Source: DATLZB01 sp035574175 (GTDB taxonomy: Bacteria; Pseudomonadota; Alphaproteobacteria; Rhizobiales; Hyphomicrobiaceae). Taken from it: a DNA stretch of 29,230 bases. Positions 8,594 to 16,943 of this stretch are shown piece by piece. Each line of letters starts with the position of its first letter. Position 1 is the first letter of the stretch. The DNA lies in contig DATLZB010000224.1 of the NCBI GenBank assembly GCA_035574175.1, positions 1-29,230 of the forward strand. The letters are read 5' to 3'. The position numbers were made by a program, and so were the translations under genes. The notes below the pieces were generated by a model. The model was not told the DNA's origin and made no database searches. It was given only the letters and a program-made list of their open reading frames with translations.

Positions 8594-9976
8594 CTAGACC
8601 TCGCGCAGATGGAAGCTCTTCGGCCGGGTGAGCATCTCATAGCCGATCCGCGACAGCGATACGCCGCGGCCGGTGTCCTTGACGCCGGTCCACGCCAAAG
8701 CCGGATCGAGGTAATCGCATCGGTTCATGTAGACGGTGCCCGTCTCGATGCGGCGGCCGATCGCTTCTGCCGCCCTCTCCTGCGTGGTCCAAATGGAGGC
8801 GGTGAGCCCATACGGGCTGTCGTTCATGAGGCGGATCGCCTCTTCGTCATTCTTCACGCTCATGATGCCGACGACAGGGCCGAAGCTTTCCTCCATCATT
8901 ACGCTCATGGTGTGATCGACCTGGGTCAGCACCTGCGGCGCAAGCCACGGCGTACCCTCCCTGTTGCGCCTGAAAAGCTTGGTGTCGATCAGCGCCTTGG
9001 CACCCTTTCTGAGGGCTTCGGCCGTCTGCCGTCTCACCACGTCGGCAAAGCGCGTCGCCGCCATCGGCCCGAGCGTGGTCGTTTCATCGAGCGGATCGTC
9101 GAGGACGTACTTCTCGGTCAGCGCTACGAAGCCGTCGACGAAGCGCCCATAGACGTGCTCATGGACATAAATGCGCTCTATCCCGCAGCAGCTCTGTCCG
9201 GAGTTGAAGAACGTGCCGTCGACCAGGTTCTCTATGGCGTGTTCGAGCTTGGCATCGGGCCGCACGTAGGCCGGGTCTTTGCCGCCAAGCTCGAGGCCGA
9301 TCGATGTGAAGGTGCCGGCGGCTGCCCGCTCGACGGCGCGGCCGCCTTCGACACTGCCGGTGAAGCTCACATGATCGACGGCGCCGGAAGAGAGCAGGCG
9401 TGCGGTGTCCTCGTGCGAGAGGATTAGGTGCTGGAAGAGGCCTTTCGGCAGCCCGGCCCGGTCCATGGCCTGCTGGAAGCGCTCACCGGTGAGGATCGTC
9501 TGTGAGGCTGCCTTGAGAATCACCGCATTGCCCGCGATGAGTCCCGGCACCACGGTGTTGACCGCAGTCAAAAAAGGATAGTTCCAGGGGGCGATGGTCA
9601 GCACGATACCCAGAGGATCGCGCCGGACGTAGCGGATGAAGCCCTGCTTCCTCTCTGGCTCGATTGGCGCGAGAGCGGTCTCGGCGATCTCCGTCATGTA
9701 GCGCACCCGCTCCTCGAACGAGCGGAATTCGCCGCCGTAGCGGACGGGCCGGCCCATCTGGCGCGCCAGCTCCGGCACGATCTCCGGGTTCATGCCGCGC
9801 ATCGCCTCCAGGAACCGCAGCATGGCTGCGGTGCGCTCCTTCACCGGCACGCGCGCCCATTCCGCCTGCGCCTTGCGCGCGGCCACGAGCGCGGCAGCGA
9901 TGGCGTCGGCGCTCGCCGTCCTGCGGCGGGCCACTTCCGTGCCGTCGATCGGCGAGATGCATACGACTTCGGTCAT
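8594..9976 (-). CDS. NAD(P)-dependent aldehyde dehydrogenase
   Basis: A 460-aa aldehyde dehydrogenase superfamily enzyme. The catalytic residues are visible: N132 in APWNYP, E229 in LELGGKDP and nucleophile C263 in GQSCC. It is distinct from the phosphonoacetaldehyde dehydrogenase encoded 7 kb upstream in the same operon. That enzyme has GQRC, with an Arg before the Cys, where this one has Ser, so it probably does not take a phosphonate aldehyde (inference). The gene starts 9 bases after the glutamine-synthetase-like gene. The likely role is oxidation of a gamma-glutamyl aminoaldehyde to the acid, as PuuC does in putrescine degradation. The substrate is unproven. Confidence 0.9.
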   Translation of the reverse strand: MTEVVCISPIDGTEVARRRTASADAIAAALVAARKAQAEWARVPVKERTAAMLRFLEAMRGMNPEIVPELARQMGRPVRYGGEFRSFEERVRYMTEIAETALAPIEPERKQGFIRYVRRDPLGIVLTIAPWNYPFLTAVNTVVPGLIAGNAVILKAASQTILTGERFQQAMDRAGLPKGLFQHLILSHEDTARLLSSGAVDHVSFTGSVEGGRAVERAAAGTFTSIGLELGGKDPAYVRPDAKLEHAIENLVDGTFFNSGQSCCGIERIYVHEHVYGRFVDGFVALTEKYVLDDPLDETTTLGPMAATRFADVVRRQTAEALRKGAKALIDTKLFRRNREGTPWLAPQVLTQVDHTMSVMMEESFGPVVGIMSVKNDEEAIRLMNDSPYGLTASIWTTQERAAEAIGRRIETGTVYMNRCDYLDPALAWTGVKDTGRGVSLSRIGYEMLTRPKSFHLREV

Positions 9977-9985
9977 GAGGCGGTC

Positions 9986-11353
9986 TCAGTAGCGTTCGAA
10001 GCCGCGCATCAGCTCCCAGTCGGTGATGCGCCGGTCGTACTCGAACTGCTCCCACTTGGCGGTGTGAACATAGTGATCGATTACGTCGCTGCCAAAGGCC
10101 GTGCGCAGCAGCTCCGAGCCGGCAAGGGCCTCCGTGGCCTCGCGCAGCGTTTTCGGCACCTCCGGAATGCCCTTCCCATAGTAGGCGTCACCGGTGAAGG
10201 GCGGGTCGAGCGAGAGTTTTTCATCGATGCCTGCAAGGCCCGCGGCAATCAGGGCGGCGAATGCAAGGTAAGGATTGAGATCGGCGCCGCCGATCCGGCA
10301 TTCGATCCGGATCGCCTTCGTGCCTTCCCCGCAGAGGCGGAAGCCCGCGGTGCGGTTGTCGCGGCTCCACACCGTCTTGGTCGGCGCGAAGGTGCCGACC
10401 TGGAAGCGCTTGTAGCTGTTGACGTAGGGGGCCAGGAACCAGGTGATGTCGCGCGCATACTTGAGCTGACCGGCAACGAAGGCGCGCATGAGCGGCGACA
10501 TGCCATATTCCGCTTTCGGATCGTAAAACAGCGGCTTCTGCCCCTTGTCGTCCCACAGCGACAGGTGAATGTGGGAGGAGGAGCCGGCGAGATCGTAACG
10601 CCACTTCGCCATGAAGGTGACCGCTTTGCCTTGCGCGTGTGCGATTTCCTTGATGGCGTTTTTCAGGATGACGTGCCGATCCGCCATCTCGAGCGCATCG
10701 GCGTAGCGGATGTTGATTTCCTCCTGGCCCGGGCCCCACTCACCTTTCGAGTTCTCGACCGGTATGCCGGCGCCCTGCAGTCCTCTGCGGACCGCGCGCA
10801 TGAAGCTCTCTTCCTTGGTGGTCTGCAGGATGTGGTAATCCTCGATGTAGCTTCCCGCCGTCTTAAGGCCGTGAAAACGCTTGGCAGCAGCGCTCTCGTA
10901 GCTTTCGTCGAACAGATAGAATTCGAGCTCGGAGGCGCAGTAGGCCATCATCTTGCGATCGGCCAGCCGCGCCACTTGCCGCTTCAGTATCGCGCGCGGG
11001 GAGTGCGGCAATTCGTGGTGGTGATGATCGAGCACATCGCACAGAACGAGCGCGCTTGCCTCGAGCCATGGGAGGCGGCGCAACGTGGAGAGGTCAGGCT
11101 TCAAGACAAAGTCGCCGTAGCCCTTTTCCCAGCTTGCCACGGCGTAGCCCGGCACCGGTTCCATATCGATGTCGTTGGCAAGCAGGTAGTCGCAACCGTG
11201 CGTCTCCTCGTGTGCGCCGTCGACGAAATACTCGGCCTGGAAGCGCTTGCCGATGAGGCGGCCCTGCATGTCGACCATGCAGACGAGAACCGTATCAATC
11301 TCGCCGGCCTCGACTTTAGCTTTCAGCGCCTCGAACGTCAGATTGCCAGCCAT
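9986..11353 (-). CDS. Glutamine synthetase-like gamma-glutamyl amide ligase (PuuA/GlnA-like)
   Basis: A 455-aa member of the glutamine synthetase family, which joins an amine to the gamma-carboxyl of glutamate using ATP. The metal and glutamate-binding segments are SELEFYLF (141-148), EWGPGQEE (205-212) and SSSHIHLSLW (258-267). The C-terminal adenylylation loop of housekeeping GlnA (the NLYDLPPEE type) is not seen. The company it keeps (aldehyde dehydrogenase, alcohol dehydrogenase, gamma-glutamyl hydrolase-like amidotransferase) is that of gamma-glutamylation routes such as PuuA (putrescine), IpuC (isopropylamine) and Streptomyces GlnA4 (ethanolamine). The start at ATG 11353 has GGGAG upstream and lies one base after the PbfA-like gene stop. 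Ethanolamine or another aminoethyl compound is my preferred substrate; ordinary glutamine synthesis is unlikely. Confidence 0.87.
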   Translation of the reverse strand: MAGNLTFEALKAKVEAGEIDTVLVCMVDMQGRLIGKRFQAEYFVDGAHEETHGCDYLLANDIDMEPVPGYAVASWEKGYGDFVLKPDLSTLRRLPWLEASALVLCDVLDHHHHELPHSPRAILKRQVARLADRKMMAYCASELEFYLFDESYESAAAKRFHGLKTAGSYIEDYHILQTTKEESFMRAVRRGLQGAGIPVENSKGEWGPGQEEINIRYADALEMADRHVILKNAIKEIAHAQGKAVTFMAKWRYDLAGSSSHIHLSLWDDKGQKPLFYDPKAEYGMSPLMRAFVAGQLKYARDITWFLAPYVNSYKRFQVGTFAPTKTVWSRDNRTAGFRLCGEGTKAIRIECRIGGADLNPYLAFAALIAAGLAGIDEKLSLDPPFTGDAYYGKGIPEVPKTLREATEALAGSELLRTAFGSDVIDHYVHTAKWEQFEYDRRITDWELMRGFERY

Positions 11354-11354
11354 C

Positions 11355-12755
11355 TTATGTCTCCCTCCCCGCTACCGCCGACGCCTCCCAGATCGCCGCC
11401 TCGAGCGCATCGAGCGCCGTGAGCATCTCAGCCTTTGTGATGATGAGCGGCGGGGTCAGCGTCAGCACGTTGCCCATGGTGGTCTTGAGCGAGAGGCCGC
11501 GATCCAGGGCGGCATACATGGCCGCTTCCGCCAGATCGTTGTCCGGCTCTCTGGTCGAGCGGCTTTTGACCAGCTCGATGCCGATCAGGAGACCGCGGCC
11601 GCGCACATCCCCGATGGCCGGGATGCGCTGCTTCATGCCCTCGAGCCGTTCGAGGGCCAGCGCGCCAAGCCGCGCTGCATTCTCGACGAGTCCCTCTTGC
11701 TCGATGATCTCGATGGTGGTGAGCGCAGCCCGCGCGGTGACCGGGTTCTTCTCGTGCGTGTAGTGGCCGAAGGCCCAGTCCGCGCCGACGTCGAGCTCGG
11801 GCCGCGCCACCACCGCGGCTATCGGCAGAATGCCGCCGCCGAGCGCCTTGCCGAGCACCAAGATGTCCGGGACGACGCCATCGTGCTGTGAGGCGAACAT
11901 GGCACCGGTCTTGCCGAGGCCGGTCGGGATCTCATCGAACACGAGCAGCGTGCCGTGACGGTCGCAGGCCGCGCGAACCCGTGCCCAGAAGCCGGGCGGC
12001 GGAACGTAAGGCACCGCGCGGATCGGCTCGGCGATCAGCGCGGCGATGTCGCCCTCGCGCTCCAGCACGTACTCGATCATGCGCGCGCAGGCCTCACCCG
12101 AATCCTCTGCGCTCGTCGTCCCATAGGGGCAGCGGTAGCTGCCGAAGGGGGCGACGTGCACGGCCCCCGGCACCAGCGGCGCGGCGGGGCCCGAGCGGAA
12201 CAGCGCTTCGCCGGAAAGCGCCGCTGCCCCGAAGCCGGCGCCATGAAAGGCGTCCCAGAACGACAGCGTCTTGAAGCGGCCGGTGGCGGCGCGCGCGATC
12301 TTCACGGCGACCTCGATGGCGTCCGATCCACCGGTTGTGAACAGGACTTTCGAGAGGTCCCCCGGTGCGATACCGGCAAGTTTGCGGGCGAGAGCGACGG
12401 CAGCTTCGCAGGCATAGCGTCGCGGCGCGAACGGCAAGGCGTCCATCTGCTCGGCGATGGCGCGCTTCAGGCGCGGATGGCCGTAGCCGATGTGATGCAC
12501 GTTGTTGCCGTGGAAATCCATGTAGCGACGGCCGGCCAGGTCCTCGATCCAGATGCCCTCGGCGCGGGCGATGGCGTTGAGGCAGGGCGTGGAGACCGAC
12601 TGGCGCAGGAAGTGGCGCTCGTCTTCCTCAAGCAGCGCGCGCGAGGCGGCATCGAGGTTGCGCCGTTGCCAACGCAGGCGCCGGGGAGTGAGGTTGGTGT
12701 CGCTCTCGGACGGTGCCACCTGCAGGGTTCCGGATTTGCGGGTCTGCTGGGTCAT
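11355..12755 (-). CDS. pbfA: Class III PLP enzyme, probable (R)-1-hydroxy-AEP ammonia-lyase (PbfA-like)
   Basis: A 466-aa fold-type I, class III aminotransferase-family protein. D274 (LVFDEIPTGLG) and the PLP lysine K303 (LVLGKALGGG) are present. The sequence has the segments QSVSTPCLNAI, MDFHGNNVHHIGYGHP and LPFAPRRY, which I associate from memory with PbfA, the lyase that converts (R)-1-hydroxy-2-aminoethylphosphonate to phosphonoacetaldehyde and ammonia. PbfA genes occur beside phnW, phnY and phnA, as here. The gene lies 10 bases after the AEP-type permease and one base before the glutamine-synthetase-like gene. The family and context support the call, but a true aminotransferase (for AEP or the amines handled by the downstream module) cannot be excluded without an alignment. 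Confidence 0.7.
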   Translation of the reverse strand: MTQQTRKSGTLQVAPSESDTNLTPRRLRWQRRNLDAASRALLEEDERHFLRQSVSTPCLNAIARAEGIWIEDLAGRRYMDFHGNNVHHIGYGHPRLKRAIAEQMDALPFAPRRYACEAAVALARKLAGIAPGDLSKVLFTTGGSDAIEVAVKIARAATGRFKTLSFWDAFHGAGFGAAALSGEALFRSGPAAPLVPGAVHVAPFGSYRCPYGTTSAEDSGEACARMIEYVLEREGDIAALIAEPIRAVPYVPPPGFWARVRAACDRHGTLLVFDEIPTGLGKTGAMFASQHDGVVPDILVLGKALGGGILPIAAVVARPELDVGADWAFGHYTHEKNPVTARAALTTIEIIEQEGLVENAARLGALALERLEGMKQRIPAIGDVRGRGLLIGIELVKSRSTREPDNDLAEAAMYAALDRGLSLKTTMGNVLTLTPPLIITKAEMLTALDALEAAIWEASAVAGRET

Positions 12756-12765
12756 CGCCGGTGCG

Positions 12766-14475
12766 CTACCGTTTGCGCCAGGCTTGGAGCCGACCGAACA
12801 CGTAGTGGTCGAGCAGGAGCTGCAGGAGCTTGGCCGCGAGCGCTGTCGCCACGATCAGCGTGGCCATGCCGGCCGCGGCCGCGGTGGCCCCCATCTCGTC
12901 CATGTTGACGATGGCCACGGAGGCAAGCTTGGTGGCTGGCCCGTAGAGGAAGATGACGGCAGATACCGTGGTCAGCGCGTTGACGAACATGTAGACCGCG
13001 ATGTCGAGGATGGCGGGCATGCAGATCGGCACGGTGACCCGGCCGAAGGTGCGCCAGAACGGCACCTTGAGCGAGGCGGAGACCGATTCGAACTCGGGAT
13101 CGATCTGCTTCAGCGCCGTCAGCGCTGTGATATGCGCCACCGTGTAGAAGTGCGTGACGGTGTTGATAACGAGAATGGCGAGCGTCCCGTACAGCACGTT
13201 CAGGGGATTCCAGGGCGCGTTGAAGAAGAACACGTAGCCGAGACCGAGCACCAGTCCCGGCACGGCCATCGGCATCATGGCGAGGAGATGTGCGAGCGCG
13301 CGGCCCGAGGCAAACACCTTGGTTTTCTCGACCAGATAGGCGCCGGTGAAGACGATCGCCGTGCCGATCAGGGCAGCGAGACTCGCCATTGCCACGGAGT
13401 TGAAGTAGGGCGACCAGCCGCCCGGGTCGAAGGTGCCGAACTCGTAGTTTCTGAGCGTCATGGCGAGATTGTAGGGCCAATAGGTGATGAACGACGCCCA
13501 CACCGAAACGCTCAGCACGGCAACGATCAATCCTCCGACCAGCAGACAATAGGCGGCGAGCAGCGCATCGCGGATCGGGTTCGGCTGCGGTTGGAGCGGC
13601 ACGGCCCGTGCCGACAGCAGTGCCACCTGCCGGCGCTGCACCACGCGGTCGATGACGAAGGCGACCACGGCCGGCGCCAGCAGCACCATACCGACGACGG
13701 CGCCCATCTCGAAGTTCTGCTGGCCCACGACCTGTTTGTAGGCATCGGTTGCAAGCACGTTGAACTGCCCACCGATCACCTTGGGGATGCCGAAATCGGT
13801 GACGCAGAGCGTGAAGACGACGAAGGCGGCATTGACCAGCCCGTACTTGGCGCCGGGCAGCGTCACTGTCCAGAACACGCGCAACTTCGGCGTGCCCAGC
13901 GCCTCAGCGACCTCGTAAAGCCGCGCGTCAGCGAGGGCGAGCGCCGTGACCAGGATGATGAGCGCGTGGGGAAAGCAGTAGAAGACCTGGGCCGCCACGA
14001 TACCGATCGGACCATAGATCGACGCGCCAAGCATCAGCTCCTTCAGCAAGCCCTGGTTGCCGAACAGGTAGATGAGCGAAATCGCTGACAGCAGCGAGGG
14101 TGCGAACAGCGGCAGCAGGGCCAGTGCGTAGAGCAGACCTTTGAGCGGAAGGCGCGCTCTCGTCAGCGCATAGGCATAGAGGAAGGCAAGCGGAATAACG
14201 ATGGCCGTGGCGAGTAGGCCGACCAGAATGCTGTTGTAGATGGAGCCGAACAGTGCCGGTGTCGAGAAATAACGGACGTAGTTGTCGAATCCGATGTACT
14301 CTCCGCTGGCGTTCTGAAAGCTCTTCGACAATAGCGCCCAGAGCGGCAGGGCGAGCGATATCAAAAGCCAGCCGATCAGCAGAACGACACCCAGGCGCAT
14401 CAGCCACGCGTCATGGGGGATGCGTTTTCCCGCCAGGGCCGGTGCCAACTGCGATGGTGTCCCTGCGACGGTCAC
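12766..14475 (-). CDS. phnU2: 2-aminoethylphosphonate-type ABC transporter, fused permease
   Basis: A 569-aa inner-membrane permease made of two fused binding-protein-dependent transport domains, the architecture of the putative AEP transporter permease family PhnU2. Two EAA-type cytoplasmic loops that contact the ATPase are visible: VAEALGTPKLRVFWTVTLPG in the first half and VSASLKVPFWRTFGRVTVP in the second. About twelve hydrophobic segments flank them. The start is GTG 14475, 10 bases after the ATPase gene stop; no better in-frame start lies before the first membrane segment. Fusion of the two permease halves means no partner permease is needed, and none is present. Substrate assignment rests on the adjacent phnW, phnA and phnY genes. 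Confidence 0.88.
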   Translation of the reverse strand: MTVAGTPSQLAPALAGKRIPHDAWLMRLGVVLLIGWLLISLALPLWALLSKSFQNASGEYIGFDNYVRYFSTPALFGSIYNSILVGLLATAIVIPLAFLYAYALTRARLPLKGLLYALALLPLFAPSLLSAISLIYLFGNQGLLKELMLGASIYGPIGIVAAQVFYCFPHALIILVTALALADARLYEVAEALGTPKLRVFWTVTLPGAKYGLVNAAFVVFTLCVTDFGIPKVIGGQFNVLATDAYKQVVGQQNFEMGAVVGMVLLAPAVVAFVIDRVVQRRQVALLSARAVPLQPQPNPIRDALLAAYCLLVGGLIVAVLSVSVWASFITYWPYNLAMTLRNYEFGTFDPGGWSPYFNSVAMASLAALIGTAIVFTGAYLVEKTKVFASGRALAHLLAMMPMAVPGLVLGLGYVFFFNAPWNPLNVLYGTLAILVINTVTHFYTVAHITALTALKQIDPEFESVSASLKVPFWRTFGRVTVPICMPAILDIAVYMFVNALTTVSAVIFLYGPATKLASVAIVNMDEMGATAAAAGMATLIVATALAAKLLQLLLDHYVFGRLQAWRKR

Positions 14476-14485
14476 GGTCTTGCGC

Positions 14486-15613
14486 TCACTGGCGGGCGAA
14501 CACGTGCAGGCTTTCGGCGGGCAGCGCTATGGTGAGCCCCTGCCCCTCCCGGACGCCGAGATCGCGCATCAGGTTGGCCGAGAAATCGGCAAGGATGGCG
14601 ATCTCGGGGGCCGCCTCCAGCTCCAGCCGCGCCCGGCAGAACGATCCGAGAAAGTCGAGCAACCTCACCCGCACCGCAATGCGATTGGGCGTTCCGGAAT
14701 CGACGTTGCGTACCTGCACTTCCTCGGGGCGAAAGCCGATGCGCACCCGGCTGCCTGCCGGGAGGCTCATGTCGCCGGCGCACTCGATCTCAACCGGACC
14801 GAGCCGCAGTCGCCGTGGGCCAGAAACCTCAGCGTCAAGGAAGGTCATGGTGCCGACGAAATCGGCGACGAAGGCGCTGGCGGGACGACGGTAGACATCG
14901 GAGGGGGTTCCGATCTGCTCGATGACCCCCTGGTTCATGACCGCGATACGGTCGGCCATCGACAGCGCCTCCTCCTGGTCGTGCGTCACCATGATGGTGG
15001 TCACGCCGAGGCGTCGCTGGAGCTGCTTGATCTCGTCGCGCAGTCGCACGCGAACACGCGCGTCGAGGGCAGAGAGCGGTTCATCGAGCAGCAAAAGGCT
15101 CGGCGAGGTGGCGAGGGCGCGAGCAAGGGCGACGCGCTGCTGCTGGCCGCCCGAGAGCTGCACCGGGTATTTGCTGCCTTGGTCCTGCAGGCCGACGAGC
15201 TCAAGCAGGTCGCGAACGCGGGCCTCCACCTTCGCTCTGGGCAGGCGCCGGTTGACCAGGCCGTAACCGACGTTGGCCGCGACGCTCAAGTTGGGAAACA
15301 GCGCATATGACTGGAACACGATGCCGAAGTCGCGCGCCGCCGGCGGCAGCCGGGAGACGTTGCGGCCGCCGATCTCGATGCTGCCTTCGTCCTGCGGATC
15401 GAGGCCGGCGATGCAGCGCAAGAGCGTGGTCTTGCCGCAACCCGAGGGGCCGAGAAAGCACACGAACTCGCCCTCGTGAATGTCGAGAGAGATGCTTTTG
15501 AGCGCCGTGAAGCTGCCGAACCGTTTGGTGAGGTGGTACACGCGCACGAACGGGGTCATCCCGGTCGCACCCTCTTTGGGCCGAGCTACCGACGGGTTGA
15601 TCGGAGCGCTCAT
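14486..15613 (-). CDS. phnT2: 2-aminoethylphosphonate-type ABC transporter, ATP-binding protein
   Basis: A cytoplasmic ABC ATPase of 375 aa, with a C-terminal TOBE-like domain as in the spermidine/iron/AEP import family. From the chosen start, Walker A GPSGCGKT is at 55-62, Q101 is in the Q-loop, the signature LSGGQQQR is at 153-160, and Walker B LLLLDEP is at 173-179. The start is uncertain: ATG 15649 would add 12 residues, and ATG 15559 would begin directly before the conserved VRVYHLTKRFG. I use ATG 15613. The gene is separated from the binding protein by a GC-rich gap of about 190 bases and from the permease by 10 bases. Confidence 0.88.
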   Translation of the reverse strand: MSAPINPSVARPKEGATGMTPFVRVYHLTKRFGSFTALKSISLDIHEGEFVCFLGPSGCGKTTLLRCIAGLDPQDEGSIEIGGRNVSRLPPAARDFGIVFQSYALFPNLSVAANVGYGLVNRRLPRAKVEARVRDLLELVGLQDQGSKYPVQLSGGQQQRVALARALATSPSLLLLDEPLSALDARVRVRLRDEIKQLQRRLGVTTIMVTHDQEEALSMADRIAVMNQGVIEQIGTPSDVYRRPASAFVADFVGTMTFLDAEVSGPRRLRLGPVEIECAGDMSLPAGSRVRIGFRPEEVQVRNVDSGTPNRIAVRVRLLDFLGSFCRARLELEAAPEIAILADFSANLMRDLGVREGQGLTIALPAESLHVFARQ

Positions 15614-15700
15614 AATGTACCCGGTCTGCTCACCACCACAGCGAGCCATGCTCCGCCAGAACAGGGCTTAAGAGCAAGCCCGAAAGCTCGCCATGGCTCG

Positions 15701-15795
15701 GGCGCCGGGCGGTGCCGGGCGCCAGGCGAAGGGCGCCGCCGCCGGTGAAGCTCGGTTTACTCGTCCCCAACCGGTCGGCGACGCCTTTTCGACCG
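15701..15795 (-). promoter_or_regulatory. GC-rich stem-loops downstream of the ABC binding-protein gene
   Basis: The gap after the binding-protein stop holds two possible hairpins. CGGTCG pairs with CGACCG (15772-15795, 12-base loop) 10 bases past the stop. GGCGCC pairs with GGCGCC (15701-15723), enclosing a repeated GCCGGGC. Such elements often raise the level of the binding-protein message over the ATPase and permease. There is no clear terminator T-run. Confidence 0.35.
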
Positions 15796-15804
15796 TTAAT
15801 GCTC

Positions 15805-16839
15805 TTACTTCGGCGCCGCCTTCGCCTCGTAGCGCTTCGACCACTCGGCCAGTACGCGGTCGCGATTGTCGGCCATCCAGGTGAAGTCGTTCTTGACCAT
15901 GGCCGCCTCGGCATTGGTCGGGTAGTTGGGCGGCATGTTCTTCACCTCCGGGTGGGCAACGATGGCGAAGAACTTGGAGTAAGCCTCATTGGCCGCCTTG
16001 GTGGCGCCCCAGTCGGCAACCTTCTTGGCAATTGCCAGGTTCTTCGTGCCCTTTACGATGCCGGTCGCCTCCATGTCCCAGCCGGCACCCTCCTTGGGCA
16101 GGATGATGTCGATGGGGGCGCCTTGCGTCTTCTCGCGCGCACCGCGCATGTCGAAGCCGATGCCCGCGAGCCGCTCGCCCTTGGCCGCCTGTACGCAGGG
16201 AGCCGAGCCGGAGTGCGTATAAACGGCGATGTTCTCGTGCAGTGCGTCCATGAACTTCCAAGCTTCCTGCTCGCCCATGATCTGGATCCAGGCGGCGATG
16301 GTCAGGTAGCCGGTGCCCGAAGAGGCCGGATGCGGCATCACCAGTTTGCCCTTGAACTCCGGCTTGAGCAGGTCCTTCCACGAAGTCGGGGTGGCGACGT
16401 TGCCCTTCTTGGCCTCGGCCGTGTTGAAGCAAACCACCGACAGATAGGCGTCCATGCCGGTCCACGTGTACGGCGCCTTGCCGTCGCGGAACTCGGGCTT
16501 GAGGGCGGATGCGCCCTTCGGCTCATAGGCCTCAAGCAGGCCCTCCTTCTCGAACCGAATCAGGCTCGTGACCGCCGTCCCGAACACCATGTCGGCGCGC
16601 GGATTGTCCTTCTCGGCCAGGAAGCGGGCGGTGATGACGCCGGTTGAATCGCGCACCCAGACGATTTCGACCTCGGGCACGGCGGCCTCGATCGCCGCCT
16701 TGAACGGTCCGAGCTGGTCGTTCTCGATAGCGGTATAGACGGTCAGCTTGGTCTTTTGTGCCAGCGCGGGCGCTAAGGGCCCGGCTACCACTACAAGGCC
16801 GAGGGCGAGAGCGCCGGCCCTGATCAGGGTACTCATCAT
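15805..16839 (-). CDS. phnS2: 2-aminoethylphosphonate-type ABC transporter, periplasmic binding protein
   Basis: A 344-aa periplasmic solute-binding protein of the iron/spermidine-type fold used by AEP importers (PhnS2/AepX type). A signal peptide (MMSTLIRAGALALGLVV..., cleavage after PALA) precedes the mature start QKTKLTVYTAIENDQ, and DSTGVITARFLAEKDNPRAD is typical of the family. The start at ATG 16839 is favoured over codons up to 55 residues upstream because GGGGAG and AGGA lie just before it and the signal peptide begins there; the adjacent ATG 16836 is equally possible. It follows phnY after a 104-base gap in which I see no convincing promoter. Ligand identity is inferred from the phosphonate genes in the operon. 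Confidence 0.9.
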   Translation of the reverse strand: MMSTLIRAGALALGLVVVAGPLAPALAQKTKLTVYTAIENDQLGPFKAAIEAAVPEVEIVWVRDSTGVITARFLAEKDNPRADMVFGTAVTSLIRFEKEGLLEAYEPKGASALKPEFRDGKAPYTWTGMDAYLSVVCFNTAEAKKGNVATPTSWKDLLKPEFKGKLVMPHPASSGTGYLTIAAWIQIMGEQEAWKFMDALHENIAVYTHSGSAPCVQAAKGERLAGIGFDMRGAREKTQGAPIDIILPKEGAGWDMEATGIVKGTKNLAIAKKVADWGATKAANEAYSKFFAIVAHPEVKNMPPNYPTNAEAAMVKNDFTWMADNRDRVLAEWSKRYEAKAAPK

Positions 16840-16943
16840 GTTTCCTACTCCCCTTCCGCGATATAATCCGAAGTCGGCAATGCTACACTGTCCATGTTCC
16901 ACGCGTATGACCAGCCATGTGGCGCGAAACCCACGCAAAATGG

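Noticed and set aside
10064..11422. 452-codon plus-strand open frame opposite the glutamine-synthetase-like gene
   Set aside because: Antisense shadow without motifs or a ribosome binding site; the minus-strand gene has all catalytic segments.
16840..16943. Second promoter between phnY and the ABC binding-protein gene
   Set aside because: The 104-base gap has a TGGACA and a TATAT stretch, but the spacing between them is far too long for a normal promoter. Nothing convincing was found.
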